Shown piece after piece: positions 6,317-7,855 of a DNA stretch of 7,855 nt. The notes below the pieces were generated by a model. It had not been told where the DNA came from and made no database searches. It was given only the letters and a program-made list of their open reading frames with translations. A program made the position numbers and the translations under genes. This DNA comes from Candidatus Margulisiibacteriota bacterium (lineage in GTDB: Bacteria; Margulisbacteria; WOR-1; O2-12-FULL-45-9): NCBI GenBank assembly GCA_018814265.1, contig JAHIZU010000263.1, positions 1 to 7,855 of the forward strand, read 5' to 3'. Positions within the stretch are counted from its first letter, which is position 1; each line of letters starts with the position of its first letter.

Positions 6317-7089
6317 TCACACTCATAAACCACGGTCAGGTTCCCCTGAACCTCAATCTTTCCAGGAATGATCGGAGTGTTTAACGCCTCACCTTCGGAT
6401 TTGAAGGCGCGCAGGCCGCCATCGATCACCTGCGCTTGAGCCTCCTGGATCCGCAATATTTTAATTAATTTAAGGCCGGAAGCCTTAGTGAGGATTTCAG
6501 CCTTTTCCTTGGCAGCCCTGAAAGCTTTTTCCAGGGCTGTTTTCTTGTGCGGAGCAGAATTCTTCACGCTAAATCTAACATTGTCTACATTAGTGGCTCC
6601 GCCGGCAATTGCGGCATCAATAGTTTTTCCCAGCTGATCTAAATCATCTAAGGTTACTCTTATTTGGTTGCTGGCAGTATAACCAATGAAGACTCTCTTG
6701 CCTCCCTGATATTCATATTTGGCCCTGAGATCAAAATCGGTGGTTTCAATCTTATCTTTTGGGATTCCCATCTTTTTCAAGCTTGCCAGCACATTATTCA
6801 TTTTCTTGGCGGCGATTTTTTGCGCTTCTGTCGCAGCTAGCTCAGTGCGCTCTACTGTGATGCTGATGTAAGCAATGTCAGCCTCGGCTTTAACAATCCC
6901 ATTGCCTGTAATAATAATTTGGGGAGAATCGCTTTCAGCAAAGGCAACTTGAGAAGGAAAAAACAGTAATAGTATTAGGAAACCCGCGAATAAACTTCGC
7001 GGTTTCCTAATAATTTGGAAGCCGCGACGCTTGCCCCGAGAGAAATCGAGGGGTTCAGTCGCAGGCTTCTCTATAAATTTTCTTAACAT
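6313..7089 (-). CDS. SIMPL-domain (DUF541) exported protein with inserted palindromic sequence in its signal peptide
   Basis: The 258-residue protein has an N-terminal signal peptide with hydrophobic core about 34-46 (FAGFLILLLFFPS) and likely cleavage after AFA at 51. The rest is a SIMPL domain: QIIITGNGIVKAEADIAYISITVE, IETTDFDLRAKYEY, GYTASNQIRVTLDDLDQLGKTIDAAIAGGATNVDNVRFSV, an alanine/lysine-rich helix (184-203) and PGKIEVQGNLTVVYE. SIMPL proteins are periplasmic or cell-envelope proteins of poorly defined role; the group is named for a mouse signalling relative and includes BP26. ATG 7089 is chosen because AAGGAG sits 9 nt upstream; an alternative TTG at 7098 directly abuts that site and is excluded. 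The 30-odd residues before the hydrophobic core are unusually long for an n-region and are coded by two adjacent palindromes (6973-7069). The gene is divergent from dnaB and convergent with tal. Confidence 0.92.
   Translation of the reverse strand: MLRKFIEKPATEPLDFSRGKRRGFQIIRKPRSLFAGFLILLLFFPSQVAFAESDSPQIIITGNGIVKAEADIAYISITVERTELAATEAQKIAAKKMNNVLASLKKMGIPKDKIETTDFDLRAKYEYQGGKRVFIGYTASNQIRVTLDDLDQLGKTIDAAIAGGATNVDNVRFSVKNSAPHKKTALEKAFRAAKEKAEILTKASGLKLIKILRIQEAQAQVIDGGLRAFKSEGEALNTPIIPGKIEVQGNLTVVYECD
6973..7012. repeat. Long hairpin in the SIMPL signal-peptide coding region
   Basis: The arm 6973-6990 (TATTAGGAAACCCGCGAA) pairs with 6996-7012 (TTCGCGGTTTCCTAATA) over 17 bp with a single bulged C, around the 5-nt loop TAAAC. 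It codes for residues about 26-39 of the SIMPL protein. There is no following T-run on the coding strand. Confidence 0.85.
7018..7069. repeat. Second palindrome, nested stems, in the SIMPL N-terminus
   Basis: GAAGCCGCGAC (7018-7028) pairs with GTCGCAGGCTTC (7058-7069) with one bulged A. Inside it CCCCGA (7034-7039) pairs with TC plus GGGG (7046-7053) around a two-base bulge. It codes for residues 7-24. Its C/G-rich stem-within-stem form resembles dispersed palindromic elements seen in many bacterial genomes. Confidence 0.8.
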
Positions 7090-7098
7090 TTCAATCAA

Positions 7099-7104
7099 CT
7101 CCTT
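7099..7104 (-). promoter_or_regulatory. Ribosome binding site of the SIMPL gene
   Basis: AAGGAG on the minus strand lies 9 nt before ATG 7089. It rules out the TTG at 7098, which it touches. Confidence 0.8.
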
Positions 7105-7111
7105 GCTGCCA

Positions 7112-7140
7112 ATTTTAACATGGGCTTATCTTGAATCCAA
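7112..7140 (-). promoter_or_regulatory. Sigma70-type promoter of the SIMPL gene
   Basis: On the minus strand TTGGAT (7140-7135) and TAAAAT (7117-7112) are separated by 17 bp. The predicted +1 is near 7105, one base before the ribosome binding site, giving a leader of about 16 nt. The -35 overlaps that of the dnaB promoter. Confidence 0.6.
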
Positions 7141-7159
7141 GCAATAAATAAGGTAGAAT
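7131..7159 (+). promoter_or_regulatory. Sigma70-type promoter of dnaB
   Basis: TTGAAT (7131-7136) and TAGAAT (7154-7159) have ideal 17-bp spacing. The predicted +1 near 7166 is 2 nt from the dnaB ATG at 7168, implying a leaderless or near-leaderless message. Confidence 0.6.
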
Positions 7160-7167
7160 AAAATACT

Positions 7168-7855
7168 ATGGTTGAGGAGCGAATCCCCCCACAAGATCTT
7201 GTTGCCGAACAATCAGTTATTGGCTCGATGCTTCTGGATAAGAATGCTATTGTCAAAGCAATTGAGATCCTCCACCCTGACAGTTTCTACCGTGATGCCC
7301 ATCGGTTTATTTATGAAGTAATTCTTGATGTTTTTGACAAGGGTGAGCCGGTTGATCTCATAACCGTGACCGACGCCTTGCGCAAAGCAGGGAAGCTGGA
7401 CAAAGTTGGCAGCTCAGTCTATGTGGCTGACCTGATAAATTCTGTGCCTACTTCGGCTAATGTTGAGTATTACGCCAAGATCGTTGAAGAAAAGGCTATT
7501 TTGCGGCGCTTAATCGATGCTGGGACCAATATTGTTTCCAATGCTTTCGCGCGGACCGAGGATATCGACCAAATCCTGGATCAGGCGGAAAAGTCGGTTT
7601 TTGATATTGCCTTAAAGAGCGTGCGTCAGGGTTTTCATAAGATCGATTCGGTCATCAAGGGTGTTTTGGACAAGATAGACAGCCTCTATGATAAGAAAGA
7701 GGCCATGACTGGCTCTCCGAGTGGTTTTCCTGATCTGGATAAGCTGACCGCGGGCTTTCAGAACGCTGACCTGATCATTATTGCGGCTCGGCCGGCTGTT
7801 GGGAAAACCGCCTTTGCCTTAAATATTGCCCAGAACGCGGCGATCAAATACAAGC
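7168..7855 (+). CDS. dnaB: Replicative DNA helicase DnaB (3' end outside window)
   Basis: DnaB is the hexameric 5'-3' helicase that opens the replication fork. The frame from ATG 7168 is open for 229 codons to the right edge. The N-terminal collar/primase-interaction domain is evident: RIPPQDLVAEQSVIGSMLLD (5-24), DSFYRDAHRFIYEVILDVF (38-56), GEPVDLITVTDALRKAGKL (59-77), YVADLINSVPTSANVEYYAKIVEEKAILRRLI. A linker leads to the RecA-like ATPase domain, starting SPSGFPDLDKLTAGFQNADLIIIAARPAVGKTAFALNIA, with Walker A lysine K213. The Walker A has PAVGKT where PSMGKT or PGVGKT is commoner, a tolerated variation. No intein is present up to the edge. There is no Shine-Dalgarno sequence at a useful distance before the ATG; the start is supported by the standard DnaB N-terminus and the adjacent promoter. 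The gene is divergent from the SIMPL gene. Confidence 0.96.
   Translation, partial: MVEERIPPQDLVAEQSVIGSMLLDKNAIVKAIEILHPDSFYRDAHRFIYEVILDVFDKGEPVDLITVTDALRKAGKLDKVGSSVYVADLINSVPTSANVEYYAKIVEEKAILRRLIDAGTNIVSNAFARTEDIDQILDQAEKSVFDIALKSVRQGFHKIDSVIKGVLDKIDSLYDKKEAMTGSPSGFPDLDKLTAGFQNADLIIIAARPAVGKTAFALNIAQNAAIKYK

Noticed and set aside
6973..7012. Hairpin read as a transcription terminator for dnaB or SIMPL
   Set aside because: It is inside the SIMPL coding region near its 5' end and no T-run follows it on either strand.

Overview
The window is bacterial chromosome from what looks like an uncultivated lineage. Spacing is tight, GC content is moderate, there are ATGA-type stop/start overlaps, and transcript leaders appear very short. 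I cannot assign a phylum from the sequence alone. It holds core genes (uvrA, a methionyl-tRNA synthetase beta/CsaA-type tRNA-binding protein, transaldolase, a SIMPL-domain exported protein and dnaB) next to a small accessory patch at the left end.

Left end (1-1762): the C-terminal 192 codons of a type ISP restriction-modification protein (specificity domain) run in from outside the window. A truncated DinD gene (N-terminal 74 codons) follows, then an intact 282-residue BRO-N/DinD-like protein. DinD/BRO-type genes often accompany restriction-modification loci, so this reads as a partly decayed defence locus fused to the front of uvrA. The BRO-type gene overlaps the uvrA start by 8 nt, and uvrA has no recognisable Shine-Dalgarno sequence of its own.

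Centre (1755-5046): full-length uvrA (938 residues) is followed, through a 4-nt ATGA overlap, by a 37-codon reading frame for a single-pass membrane microprotein. A tRNA-binding-domain gene comes next, apparently from its own extended -10 promoter lying over the end of the microprotein frame. A roughly 145-bp spacer then holds a direct repeat and nested imperfect inverted repeats. The spacer overlaps the longest possible transaldolase frame and argues for the downstream start at 5192.

Right end (5192-7855): transaldolase (374 residues) converges on a SIMPL-domain exported protein, and the two stop codons share a TTAA. The SIMPL signal-peptide region contains two back-to-back palindromes, about 97 bp encoding residues 7-39. 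Their in-frame removal leaves an ordinary short signal peptide, which suggests insertion of a protein-coding palindromic element. The SIMPL gene and dnaB are divergent from overlapping sigma70-type promoters. The dnaB start codon lies 2 nt from the predicted +1, so its message is probably leaderless. dnaB runs off the right edge just after its Walker A motif.

The most promising items for follow-up are the palindromic element inside the SIMPL signal peptide, the 37-aa microprotein coupled to uvrA, the BRO/DinD-to-uvrA coupling, and the overlapping divergent promoters with a leaderless dnaB.
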